NCBI RefSeq assembly: GCF_033239625.1
Contig: NZ_BTCK01000034.1
Location: 1-64,000 of the forward strand
DNA length: 64,000 nt
Direction of reading: 5' to 3'
DNA from: Paenibacillus_T sp033239625
GTDB taxonomy: Bacteria; Bacillota; Bacilli; Paenibacillales; Paenibacillaceae
Part shown: piece after piece, positions 25,268 through 34,414 of the stretch
Numbering within the stretch: position 1 is the stretch's first letter
Layout: each line of letters starts with the position of its first letter
Made by a program: the position numbers and the translations under genes
Notes under the pieces: generated by a model
What the model was told of the DNA's origin: nothing
Database searches by the model: none
What the model saw: only the letters and a program-made list of their open reading frames with translations

Positions 25268-26644
25268 TCATCCCATTGAAACATTAAGGCAGTTTTCGGA
25301 CATTTCCGACCATTTCGTATACAGCTCCATTACGGTATCTTCATGGGAGTGGCCGCTATGTACGATAATAATCTCCATATCCGTGCTGGCACGTAAGCCA
25401 TGCAAAGTTTTCATTGGAATGTGAAGCACGTTTCCGGCTTTTACTATGATCGGAATTCCGTTCTGGACGAACTCGCCTTCGCCTTTGACAACCGTCCATA
25501 CTTCTTCGCGATACAAATGCATGAGATAGCTGAGATTCCGGCCCTCTTTGATCGCTACACGTTTCGTAACGACGCAGCGGCCATCTTCATACTTCTCGTT
25601 GTCGAGAATCCGAATCCAGCCCCATTCCTTCTCTTCGAACATCGGGCCCTGGTCATAGTTAATGAAATCTTTGATCCGCGGGCTCGCGCTCTTATCCGTT
25701 ACCAATATGCCATCCGGACTTACTGCAACGACTACATTCGATACGCCCAGAATGGTAACCGGAATCTCCAGCTCATTGACCAGATGGGTATTGGCGCAAT
25801 CTTCGCTTATCGTTCCTCTGCCGATCTGGTTCTGCTTCATTTCTTCCGTCAGCGTATTCCATGTGCCGAGGTCTTTCCAATACCCGTCGTATGGAATTAC
25901 AACAATGTTGTTTGTCTTCTCAACAACCTCGTAATCGAAGCTGATCTTCGGCAGCTCGTGGTATTGTTTAACCAGCTGATCATACTCGGTTGGATAACCT
26001 TTCGCCTTCAGAATGTTAATGAGGTACCCTAGCTTGAAAGAGAAAACGCCGCAATTCCACAGCGCCTTTCTTTCGATTAGCCCGACAGCAGCTTCTTCGG
26101 TAGGTTTCTCTTGAAAACGGCTCACGCGAAGCGAGCCTGCAACAGGAGACTGTTCAAGCTCCGGAATAATATAGCCGTATTTGGCCGAAGGATAAGTCGG
26201 TTTTACACCAACAAGCGCTAGATCCGCGTTCGTTGCTTGAATCGTCTCCTCCAGCTTCTGAACGGCATAAAAAAAGTGGCCCTCAACATAAGGGTCCACT
26301 GGTAGAATTGCAACTATTTCGTCTAGATCAACATTCGCAACGGAGTATAAATACGAGGCTGTGAGCGCGATCGCCGGGAACGTATCCCTGCGTTCAGGTT
26401 CAATGATCAGCGGCACCGTCGTGCCAAGCTGGTTGTGTACCATTTCGATTTGCGCTTTTCCAGTCGCAATATAACTGAACGCTGCCAAACCGCACTTTTC
26501 GATTTGTCCCCACACACGCTGAACCATCGAGATCAGCTCTTGATCCTCATTCTCCAGCACTTTCAGGAATTGTTTCGAACGAGCGTCATTAGACAGCGGC
26601 CACAGCCGTTTGCCTGATCCACCGGATAACAGTACAATTTTCAT
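25268..26644 (-). CDS. manC: Mannose-1-phosphate guanylyltransferase / mannose-6-phosphate isomerase (bifunctional type)
   Basis: A 458-residue type II enzyme that makes GDP-mannose. N-terminal pyrophosphorylase domain: LLSGGSGKRLWPLS with the signature Gly-rich loop, then FQEKPT; C-terminal cupin (about 345-440): KEWGWIRILDNEKY...VVKGEGEFVQNG...HIPMKTLHGLRA, the PMI-type metal site. The ATG has GGGGAG upstream. GDP-mannose feeds gmd and fcl in the same locus to give GDP-fucose. Base composition is normal for the host, unlike the AT-rich genes on both sides. Confidence 0.92.
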   Translation of the reverse strand: MKIVLLSGGSGKRLWPLSNDARSKQFLKVLENEDQELISMVQRVWGQIEKCGLAAFSYIATGKAQIEMVHNQLGTTVPLIIEPERRDTFPAIALTASYLYSVANVDLDEIVAILPVDPYVEGHFFYAVQKLEETIQATNADLALVGVKPTYPSAKYGYIIPELEQSPVAGSLRVSRFQEKPTEEAAVGLIERKALWNCGVFSFKLGYLINILKAKGYPTEYDQLVKQYHELPKISFDYEVVEKTNNIVVIPYDGYWKDLGTWNTLTEEMKQNQIGRGTISEDCANTHLVNELEIPVTILGVSNVVVAVSPDGILVTDKSASPRIKDFINYDQGPMFEEKEWGWIRILDNEKYEDGRCVVTKRVAIKEGRNLSYLMHLYREEVWTVVKGEGEFVQNGIPIIVKAGNVLHIPMKTLHGLRASTDMEIIIVHSGHSHEDTVMELYTKWSEMSENCLNVSMG

Positions 26645-26665
26645 ATAACATCTCCCCTTCTCCTA

Positions 26666-28153
26666 TCAATTTATATCTGTGGCTTTTCTTTTCATCCTGA
26701 AACCAAAAGACTTAACTCTAAATTTCGCAGGTATCAAGATATTAAAATATTTAAGTTGCCTTGTAACTAACATTCCAATGAGATACATAGTGAAGCAAAT
26801 TAAAAACTTATTTAGGAACGACAAATAAATGTTATTCCATTGCATATTCCGGAACAATATCATCGCGCCTATCATCAATAAAGCAATAATTATTTCTGGA
26901 ACATTTAGAATTAGGAATCGAATGACTGACTTTTTAAAGGCTTTACCGATTAGATAGAAATATTCAATAAAGAATTTAATCACGAAGCTCATACTAACAC
27001 TCCACGATAATGTCACAATATTCTGACTCCACACACCAACAATAATCATAACCAATTGGATAGGAACGTACAGCATTACGCTTCTAAACATAATATTTGT
27101 TGATCCTAAACTTCTATAAATACTGCCACAGCTTGAAGCTGTCATTTGAAACCAGATGGAGACACCTAGTGCCGCCATACATGGAACTACTTCATTCCAT
27201 TTCGGCCCATAAATGATGTTAATCAGTTCGGAAGCAGCGAAATAACATACCACTGAAACGAAAACACCAAGTAACGACAGCAACTTATATATTTTTATAT
27301 ATTTTTCGTAAATATATTCTTTATTATCTTGATGTTCTGATAAGATCGGATGAAGAATAGGGGTTATTACATGTGTCAAATTAATAACTGGATATAACAT
27401 CAAATTATAAGCCCTGCTGTAAAAGCCTAAAGCAGCACTACTAATAAACTTACCCGTCAATATACTATCCATATTTCGTGCAAAGTAATTTATCATATTG
27501 AATCCAAAATCATAAGCTGAAAAACCGAATATTTTGTTGATAGCATTCAACTTAAAATTAGCAATGAATTTAAGTCGCGTACTGGATATATTAAACATAA
27601 ACGTTACAATCGACATAAAAAGTGATTGAGCAACCAGAGCATAATATGCAAGCCCAAAATACGCCAGTGAAATACATACCAACAGACTTAACCCTGATAT
27701 TGCAACTGTGCGAATACCCACTAACTTAAATCTTTTTCTTTTCATTAATAACGCATTTGGAACAATATTCACTGTTGCGAAAAGCACAGTAAGGGACAAC
27801 AATGAAACTATTGGAACAAACACGTCATTATTATAAAACCAGGCAATTGGAAAAGATAATAATAGAAACAAGATCATTAGAATAAAGCCTATATAAACAG
27901 TAAGTGAAAATATACTATTGTTATCCTCAGATGTAAGTGTCTTGTTCTGAATTATTCCAGCGCCAATTCCCATATCAGAAAGTAATATGAAAAAACCTAT
28001 AAATACCTGCACGATCGCCATAATTCCATAATCTTCCGCACTAAGTAACCGAGCTAATAATGCATTGGCAACAATCTGTATGACGATATTCGAATATCTT
28101 GCTATAACGTTGATCATTGCAGCGGATTTAATTGACAATTCCTTTTCTTTCAC
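26666..28153 (-). CDS. wzx: Polysaccharide repeat-unit flippase (Wzx-like)
   Basis: A 495-residue integral membrane protein of the MATE/PST flippase superfamily with about 12-14 hydrophobic helices, starting IKSAAMINVIARYSNIVIQI and containing ALGFYSRAYNLMLYPV, a typical PST-family stretch. It moves the undecaprenyl-linked EPS repeat unit across the membrane. The start is GTG with AGGTGG upstream. Strongly AT-rich. Works with Wzy and the Wzz/BY-kinase pair. Confidence 0.9.
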   Translation of the reverse strand: MKEKELSIKSAAMINVIARYSNIVIQIVANALLARLLSAEDYGIMAIVQVFIGFFILLSDMGIGAGIIQNKTLTSEDNNSIFSLTVYIGFILMILFLLLSFPIAWFYNNDVFVPIVSLLSLTVLFATVNIVPNALLMKRKRFKLVGIRTVAISGLSLLVCISLAYFGLAYYALVAQSLFMSIVTFMFNISSTRLKFIANFKLNAINKIFGFSAYDFGFNMINYFARNMDSILTGKFISSAALGFYSRAYNLMLYPVINLTHVITPILHPILSEHQDNKEYIYEKYIKIYKLLSLLGVFVSVVCYFAASELINIIYGPKWNEVVPCMAALGVSIWFQMTASSCGSIYRSLGSTNIMFRSVMLYVPIQLVMIIVGVWSQNIVTLSWSVSMSFVIKFFIEYFYLIGKAFKKSVIRFLILNVPEIIIALLMIGAMILFRNMQWNNIYLSFLNKFLICFTMYLIGMLVTRQLKYFNILIPAKFRVKSFGFRMKRKATDIN

Positions 28154-28228
28154 AAAACCACCTACTCTTCTAGCTCATAATCCGCTTTATTTTATTTAAT
28201 GGTCAAAACATGAATTTATCCCTCTCTC

Positions 28229-29392
28229 TTAAACACTTTCAACAATAAACCTCATTTTTTGCTCCCATGTTAAATGGTTTTCAGCATACCTACGCATTTC
28301 TTTGGAGTAGTCTAGATGATTATTCTTTAACTTTTCGTAAAACATAATGATGCTCAAGATATCGATTGCAGACTCATCAGCAGGAACCTTTTTCAGATAT
28401 GCATAATCTGAGGGAAAATCACTATCGTTTAATGCGGTAATGAAAGGAATTCCTCTTGCACAATACTCTCTTATCTTAATAGAAGTATCAGCAAATACTC
28501 CTATTCTATGGAAACCTAGATTTCCAACTGCAATGTCCATGCTATCGAAAACCTCGTCAAGTTCCACTCCCCTTAATACTCCATGAAACTTAATGTACTT
28601 GTTCAGATTATATTTATTTACTTGGTCTATTAAAGGCTGTACATTTCCATTACCCACCATATGAATCTGTACTATCTGCTTTTTGTTTACATGTTCTGTA
28701 TCATAATAGTTCCTTAACCCTTCAATTAAGCGGTCATATCCGTGCCAATGGTCAAATGTGGCTACACATATCAGGTTGATTCCTTCATGAGGGATATTTT
28801 TCTTTAAGAAAACACTCCTTACATTGACACCATTCGTAGTAAAAATAAAACCCTTTTTCTGTAACCCCTCTTCAGCAGCGATTGCCACGTTATTGGTAAG
28901 GAATCTACTGATATACCGATGCATAAGGTTATAGAATAGATCCTTAATATTCTTCGCTTTCTCATGGCTTTTTGAATATGTGGGTATTTCCCAATACACC
29001 TTCATATTTTTTTTCGATATCGATCTAATAAAAAAAGCTACACTAGAAGTGATAGGCTGGATATTGCGAATATAAACCGATTCTGGTTGATGCTCATTTA
29101 TCATCTGTTTTGCAAAATTGAGGAACTGATTTAAACGAATTAAACTTGATAACCCTTTAAAATACTTGCTTCTATTTTCATCAAAGCATCCAGTTTGTGT
29201 ATATTTCATTTGATTTATCTCTATTAAATCTCCATTATTCACTTCATATAGTACTACACTGTCATTTCTTGAAATGATCAATCCCGTCGAATACCCAAGA
29301 TTATTAATCGCAATACATTGCTGCCTGATCTTGTTTAATATTCCTATAATTTCAGACTCTTCTCTAAGGAAACATATATATATATTTTTCAT
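28229..29392 (-). CDS. Glycosyltransferase family 4-like
   Basis: A 387-residue GT-B protein. Recognisable are an N-terminal half with long basic helices, the central LICVATFDHWHGYDRLIEGL (start of the donor-binding domain), IHMVGNGNVQPLIDQV and the loop IKFHGVLRGVELDEVFDSMDIAVGNLGFHRIG with the late IREYCARGIPFIT. It adds one sugar to the EPS repeat unit; specificity is not readable. AT-rich. Starts four bases after the Wzy stop. Confidence 0.82.
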   Translation of the reverse strand: MKNIYICFLREESEIIGILNKIRQQCIAINNLGYSTGLIISRNDSVVLYEVNNGDLIEINQMKYTQTGCFDENRSKYFKGLSSLIRLNQFLNFAKQMINEHQPESVYIRNIQPITSSVAFFIRSISKKNMKVYWEIPTYSKSHEKAKNIKDLFYNLMHRYISRFLTNNVAIAAEEGLQKKGFIFTTNGVNVRSVFLKKNIPHEGINLICVATFDHWHGYDRLIEGLRNYYDTEHVNKKQIVQIHMVGNGNVQPLIDQVNKYNLNKYIKFHGVLRGVELDEVFDSMDIAVGNLGFHRIGVFADTSIKIREYCARGIPFITALNDSDFPSDYAYLKKVPADESAIDILSIIMFYEKLKNNHLDYSKEMRRYAENHLTWEQKMRFIVESV

Positions 29393-29396
29393 AAAC

Positions 29397-30590
29397 CTAT
29401 TCCTTTATTTTTAGATTTGTAAAAATCACAACCCAAAATACCCAGGAGATTAATACGCCAGGCAAAAACATTACGTTTTCCGCACCTGAATAAAATAATA
29501 GTACAATCAACAAAGATATGACTTTGTATTGGTGATGCTTAAGTGAATAAAAAGTAACAAGAATAATATTAAAAACGAAAATGGCCATACCAACAATTCC
29601 AAATTGTATTAGATGAGTAACATACCAATTATCAGAATATGTTAGACCTTCGATAACACCAAGCCCAGATGCATTGACTGGCGCCACTCCAAAAATAACC
29701 GCATGTTTTTGTACTAGAACATTAATGTTATTTATTAGATTCGAACTTCTACCACTCGTATCTTAAAAGAAGCTACTGTAATTAAACCTTAATAAAAACA
29801 TAGTTAAAAAAGGCAATAGAATCCCGAATAATATTGAAAGCTGCAACTTCACATGAATTTTTGATGCCATGTATAAGTACATATTAATAATAAGAAACAA
29901 TACTGTACTATATACTGCCGTTCTCGAACCCGTCGCTAACAAAAATACTGAGAATACCAATATAGACAAAAATAGAACTGTTTTATTTATATACTTTAAC
30001 TTGTAAAGATAGAAAACAAGAATTAATTCTAAGAAAAAGAACATGCCGGCAGTGTTGGGATGTGAAAATCCAATATTCCCCCTTGCTTCTCTGATTCCTG
30101 TTGTTAACCAACTATAATTCTGACTATTAATTTGGTTCAAATTCGTCAGCATATTGTAAACGAGGATAAGACTATTCCCAACAAACATTGCCAATATTAC
30201 TTTCTTATAATTTGCTTGATTAACAAAAGAAATGGTCCCTCTGATCGCTGCTATAAAAATCAAAAACAATATTATATAAACCAAATTTTGAACAGACGAA
30301 TAATTAAATACAGTAAGACCGATGAACGGCGAAATCGTGTATACACAAGTGAACAAAATGAAAATTAATTGAAAAGGTTCTCTCTTATCAAACATCTCTC
30401 TACAAAAAATAAACAACAGCACCATTCCAATAAAAGGTATATATTGGACATAAGGCAAGTTAATATCTTTGATATTTATTAACTGATTACTGAAAGGGAC
30501 GGCAGCTATTAGCAACATCATATAATTTCGATTTCGATTGGTCATTTCAACCTTCATATCAAAATTGGCACCTTCGCTGGTATTTTTCAT
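29397..30590 (-). pseudogene. wzy: O-antigen-polymerase-like Wzy, interrupted by an in-frame TAA
   Basis: Two pieces, 30590-29763 (275 residues) and 29762-29397, lie in the same reading frame and are separated only by a TAA at 29763-29765. The first piece has about eight membrane helices and the Wzy_C-like ATGSRTAVYS motif. After the stop the frame continues DTSGRSSNLINNIN...GLGVIEGLTYSDNWYVTHL, the outer loop and last helices of a polymerase, to a normal stop. Together they make 397 residues, the usual Wzy length. A single base change from AAA, CAA or GAA would explain it. The second piece could restart at a GTG or ATG-like codon near 29687, but a split polymerase is unlikely to work. A sequencing error is also possible. 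Confidence 0.8.
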
Positions 30591-31693
30591 GCAATTTTCC
30601 TAATTTTCATAAACACTTCAATATGCCTTACAGCCATCTTCTCTATCGTATATTCATGAGATGTATTCAAATTATTAATGCATCTCTGATCGTAATTTAC
30701 ACTATTCAACAATTTAACCATTCCAGTTTGAAGCTGATCAACATCATTAATAGGGATGATTAGTCCATTTTCTTCACCATTTATCATCTCCATACCAGCC
30801 ACACATTTACTTGTGGTTATAATCGGTAGTCCTTGTGACATAGCCTCATTTATTACCAATCCCCATATATCCTCGCGGGTTGGTAATACAAATAAATCAG
30901 ATGCTTGATAATATTTGGCCAATTGGGGAGGTTTCATAAAATCTATAAAATGAACATTAGTAAGTTCAAATTCATGCTTCAAACGAATGTACTCTTCTGT
31001 CGGCTGCCCTCCAACAATATATATTCCTATGTTGTTATCTAGGTCCTTACATGCTTCCAACAAAACGTCATAGCCCTTCCGGTGTATAAATTGCCCAACC
31101 GACAAAACTATCTTATCTTCGAGCATGCCAAGTTCCCTTCTGATTTTCAACTTTTCTTCGGTTGAAAGGGGCTTTTCCAGGATCATTGCTTTCTTTATAG
31201 AGGTGAACGGATAAACATATATTTTTTCTTTTTTCGCTCCATAATACTCCAAATACTCATTTGTTATTGCTCCTGTGCTAAGCCAAGCGCTTGCCGAGCT
31301 AATAAAATACTTTTTGATCCTGTAGTTTATTCTGTGTTCAGTCTTTTTCATACCTCCATCCGAACTAAGAATAAACGGTATATTTCTCATCTTTAAATAT
31401 TGAATTGCCATCATCCCAGTTGGTGTATGATAGGCACCAATCACAATGACATCATACTTTTTAAGTGATAAATATTTAAGCACCTCAGGACAAAAAGCAT
31501 CTGCACTACCCTTTTTTATGCCCTTCATAAATACAGCATTGAACTTTGTAACCTTATCTGCAAGCCAGTTTGCATCTCTACTCTTATCAGTCTGGCTTTC
31601 AAACAAAACCGTCAAATCACAATATTTTCCTAACTCATTAAAGAAATCCACTCTATACGGTGAAGGAATGTTTGTTGTAAACAGGACTCTCAT
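30587..31693 (-). CDS. Glycosyltransferase family 4
   Basis: A 368-residue GT4 enzyme. It starts MRVLFTTNIPSPYRVDFFNEL, the N-terminal pattern of GT4 proteins acting on lipid-linked acceptors. The donor domain has LSVGQFIHRKGYDVLLEA, VHFIDFMKPPQLAKYYQASDLFVLPTRED and WGLVINEAMSQGLPIITT with the E-x7-E motif. Its stop overlaps the Wzy start (ATGA). AT-rich; the last gene of the AT-rich block at this side. Confidence 0.88.
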   Translation of the reverse strand: MRVLFTTNIPSPYRVDFFNELGKYCDLTVLFESQTDKSRDANWLADKVTKFNAVFMKGIKKGSADAFCPEVLKYLSLKKYDVIVIGAYHTPTGMMAIQYLKMRNIPFILSSDGGMKKTEHRINYRIKKYFISSASAWLSTGAITNEYLEYYGAKKEKIYVYPFTSIKKAMILEKPLSTEEKLKIRRELGMLEDKIVLSVGQFIHRKGYDVLLEACKDLDNNIGIYIVGGQPTEEYIRLKHEFELTNVHFIDFMKPPQLAKYYQASDLFVLPTREDIWGLVINEAMSQGLPIITTSKCVAGMEMINGEENGLIIPINDVDQLQTGMVKLLNSVNYDQRCINNLNTSHEYTIEKMAVRHIEVFMKIRKIA

Positions 31694-31722
31694 CGATATC
31701 CCCCGCAGCTTTATAAATCAGA

Positions 31723-32862
31723 TTAGAAATCAAAAACCTTGTGATATCCTGTGTGGCTCACTTTAAGCTCGTTATTGTTCATCACGTACGCAATGACATC
31801 CTTCGTTCTGCGGCTGAATTGTTCATGATTGAGCTGTGAATACCGTTCAATCTCGTCTACAAACCCTTGAATGTCATCGACTCGAAACACTTTCCCGGCT
31901 CCGTACCGATTCAGATCCTGCCATGGCGTCTGATCGCTCAATAAAGTGTAGCAGCCAGCTGACAACGCTTCTTGGATCACGTGTCCGTAGTTCTCGCCCA
32001 GTGTCGGAAACAAGAATACATGGTGCTCTCTCAAGGTTTCGACGACCTGTTCGGAGTCCACATTGCCGGCATACGTCCACTTCACATTAGACGGCAGCTG
32101 CTGAAGCTCAGCTTGGCACGCATCCCAATACTTCGGCTCGTGAATCGGCCCATAGATGGTGAATTCAATATGGCTGCGGACCCGCTTCAGCACTTCAATT
32201 GCGCCGATAAGGTTCTTCTTAGGAGCAATTCGGGAAATCCATACAACCTTTAGATTCCCTTCTGCCTTGGCCTTATCGATCACTGTATCTTCCACCTTGC
32301 GCGGAAGGTCCTCCGCGATGACGAAGTTGTCGAACGTTCTGACCTGCTCGCTTATTTCCTTGACTTCCATCTCAGAAGTAGCGGACCAGTAAATGTTCTT
32401 GAACATGCCCGTCATATTGAACAAGGTCGTAAACAGCTTCTTCTTCTTATACTTGAGCCTGAATTCCATAGGGGAGAACAAGCCCATCGCAGCAACGAAC
32501 ACTGGTTTCTTGATCTGCCCGATCCGCTTCAGCAGCAGCGTGTTGATGGCATAATCGCTGAAGCATCCGCATACGTAAACAAGATCAACCTGACTCGCAA
32601 GCTTCTTAATAACGCTCCGCGTAAAGCCCTTCGGCGGTACGTAGTAAACTTGTGCATTGCCAACCTGATTCCAGTCATGCACCTTGACGTTCGGATAAGC
32701 TTCCGTATCGCCATGGTCCCGATCACAGGTAAGAATATTAAAGTTGTACTGGTCTCCGAGGTAATCAACGAGATTCTTGATCGACCGAACAGGACCGCCG
32801 TCTTTGTAACCAGGCAAGTACCTGCCTGTAATAATCAAGATATTTCGTTTATCCTTCGTCAT
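31723..32862 (-). CDS. Glycosyltransferase family 4
   Basis: A 379-residue GT4 enzyme. N-terminal GRYLPGYKDGGPVRSIKNL, donor domain KVVWISRIAPKKNLIGAIEVL, WTYAGNVDSEQVVETLREHHVFLFPTLGE and NYGHVIQEALSAGC. It adds one sugar of the EPS unit. Composition returns to about 50% GC here, so the boundary with the AT-rich block lies between this gene and the previous one (31694-31722). Confidence 0.88.
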   Translation of the reverse strand: MTKDKRNILIITGRYLPGYKDGGPVRSIKNLVDYLGDQYNFNILTCDRDHGDTEAYPNVKVHDWNQVGNAQVYYVPPKGFTRSVIKKLASQVDLVYVCGCFSDYAINTLLLKRIGQIKKPVFVAAMGLFSPMEFRLKYKKKKLFTTLFNMTGMFKNIYWSATSEMEVKEISEQVRTFDNFVIAEDLPRKVEDTVIDKAKAEGNLKVVWISRIAPKKNLIGAIEVLKRVRSHIEFTIYGPIHEPKYWDACQAELQQLPSNVKWTYAGNVDSEQVVETLREHHVFLFPTLGENYGHVIQEALSAGCYTLLSDQTPWQDLNRYGAGKVFRVDDIQGFVDEIERYSQLNHEQFSRRTKDVIAYVMNNNELKVSHTGYHKVFDF

Positions 32863-32898
32863 GCGATTCTCTTGTCTCCTCGATTATGTAGTAGCGGC

Positions 32899-33807
32899 CT
32901 ACGCCTTGAGGTCTCCCTGCATCTGCATGGGCCGATCGTACTTCTCGCATTCATACATCTTGGCATCGACCAAGAATCGGTACCAATAAGCCTGCAGGAA
33001 GTGAAAAATTCTGCCTTCCGGTCCATCCAGAAACCCGAGCTTCACATAGTACCGGTAAAAAAAATAGAGGTGTGCGCGAAAGAATTTGGGAAGTCCGTAA
33101 TATCCCCGATTCTTCACGACCCTCTTCATCTTGGCCTGCTTGGATGAAATACCGTTCTCCAGCAGCGCCGCTGCTTCCATGGCATGTTCGACCGTCATCT
33201 GGTGGTCCAACACTTCGCGGTTGCTGTACCAGTTATGCTTGTTGATCCACCACTCGAGATCCTTCTGATTATTATCAATGAGATCATGCTTGAAGTTTAC
33301 CGTTGCGCCTTCCTGCAAGATCATGTGTTCATCCATAATCTTCTGCTCGCACATCGCCTTGCCGGTTCGGAATATACGCAGCAGCAGCTCCGGATATCTT
33401 CCGCCGTGCTTGATCCAACGCCCCATGAAATAAACGCGTCTGCGCAGAACAACGCCGGTAACGCTATCTGCTAGCGTTGGCAGTTGACTGTTGATTTCTT
33501 CAGCCAAGTCCTGCATCAGCTCTTCGTCTGCATCCATACGCATCGACCATTGCGTCGTAATGTTCGTCTGCGTCAGGCCCCAGTTCAATTGGGTCGCATA
33601 GTCGATCCACTTGTTCTCGTAGAAATCAAGGCTGCTGCCTTGCGCTTGAAGCTCAAGGTTTAACTGGGTGCATACTTGCTCCGTCGCATCCGTACTGTAG
33701 CTGTCCACGATAACGAACCGCTTGGCAATGCCTCGGAACGATTCGATGCATTTCCGAATGTTTTTCTCTTCGTTCTTCGTTAGAATCACGACTGTGAGAT
33801 CTACCAT
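32899..33807 (-). CDS. Glycosyltransferase family 2 (WaaE-like)
   Basis: A 302-residue GT-A enzyme. The start LTVVILTKNEEKNIRKCIES, the DXD-type MRMDADEE near residue 90, and the following RRRVYFMGRWIKHGGRYPELLLRIFR stretch resemble the WaaE/KdtX group of inverting GT2 enzymes. A C-terminal basic amphipathic region (FRAHLYFFYRYYVKLGF) probably touches the membrane. ATG with AAAGGA upstream. One step of EPS unit assembly. Confidence 0.87.
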   Translation of the reverse strand: MVDLTVVILTKNEEKNIRKCIESFRGIAKRFVIVDSYSTDATEQVCTQLNLELQAQGSSLDFYENKWIDYATQLNWGLTQTNITTQWSMRMDADEELMQDLAEEINSQLPTLADSVTGVVLRRRVYFMGRWIKHGGRYPELLLRIFRTGKAMCEQKIMDEHMILQEGATVNFKHDLIDNNQKDLEWWINKHNWYSNREVLDHQMTVEHAMEAAALLENGISSKQAKMKRVVKNRGYYGLPKFFRAHLYFFYRYYVKLGFLDGPEGRIFHFLQAYWYRFLVDAKMYECEKYDRPMQMQGDLKA

Positions 33808-33825
33808 AACGAAATTCCTTTCTAA

Positions 33826-34401
33826 TTAAGAGGGTACACTCTCATTAGCGTTTAGTTTCTTTACGACCCTGGCCGGGTTGCCGGCGATAATGCTATTGTC
33901 CTCATATACGCCGCTGACGACTGCCCCGGCGCCAACGACACAGCCATCGCCAAGCACTGTCCCCTTCAGGATGATGGAGTTGCAGCCGATAAAGCAGTTT
34001 TTCCCGATCGTGACGGGCCTCGTCCTGATCTTCTCTTTGATATCCGCGTTGCGCGCTTCTATCTCTAGTGGGTGGAAGTCATTGTCCAGTATCTTCGCAT
34101 TGCCGCCGATATTCGTGTAGTCGCCAATCGTAATGGAGCTTCTTGCGTAGATCGTCGCACCGGAGATGCCGACATTGTTCCCGATCTCGATCTTCGCCTC
34201 AGGCGTTCTTGTCATAATAATCGTGCGCTGATACAGCCCTACTAGATTCGACAGGAACGATGAATTAATCGTTACATGATCGCCTATGATGAGCTGCGCG
34301 CCTGATTTGTTGAAAATGACAGGTACGCCCTTCAGCCTCAAGCCTTTCCCATACTTCACCTTCGTGGCGCGCAACAATAACTTAAACCAATTGCTGTTCA
34401 T
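33826..34401 (-). CDS. Hexapeptide-repeat acetyltransferase (WcaF/maltose acetyltransferase-like)
   Basis: A 191-residue left-handed beta-helix enzyme with rungs IEIGNNVGISGATIYARSSIT, IGDYTNIGGNAKILDNDFH and IGKNCFIGCNSIILKGTVLGDG, and the usual ending AGNPARVVKKL. The HPLE/NDFH pair is near the expected acetyl-CoA-dependent catalytic His. Likely O-acetylates an EPS sugar. This is the second acyltransferase in the locus; the other is AT-rich and unrelated in detail. Confidence 0.87.
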   Translation of the reverse strand: MNSNWFKLLLRATKVKYGKGLRLKGVPVIFNKSGAQLIIGDHVTINSSFLSNLVGLYQRTIIMTRTPEAKIEIGNNVGISGATIYARSSITIGDYTNIGGNAKILDNDFHPLEIEARNADIKEKIRTRPVTIGKNCFIGCNSIILKGTVLGDGCVVGAGAVVSGVYEDNSIIAGNPARVVKKLNANESVPS

Positions 34402-34414
34402 AGTGCAGCCCTCA

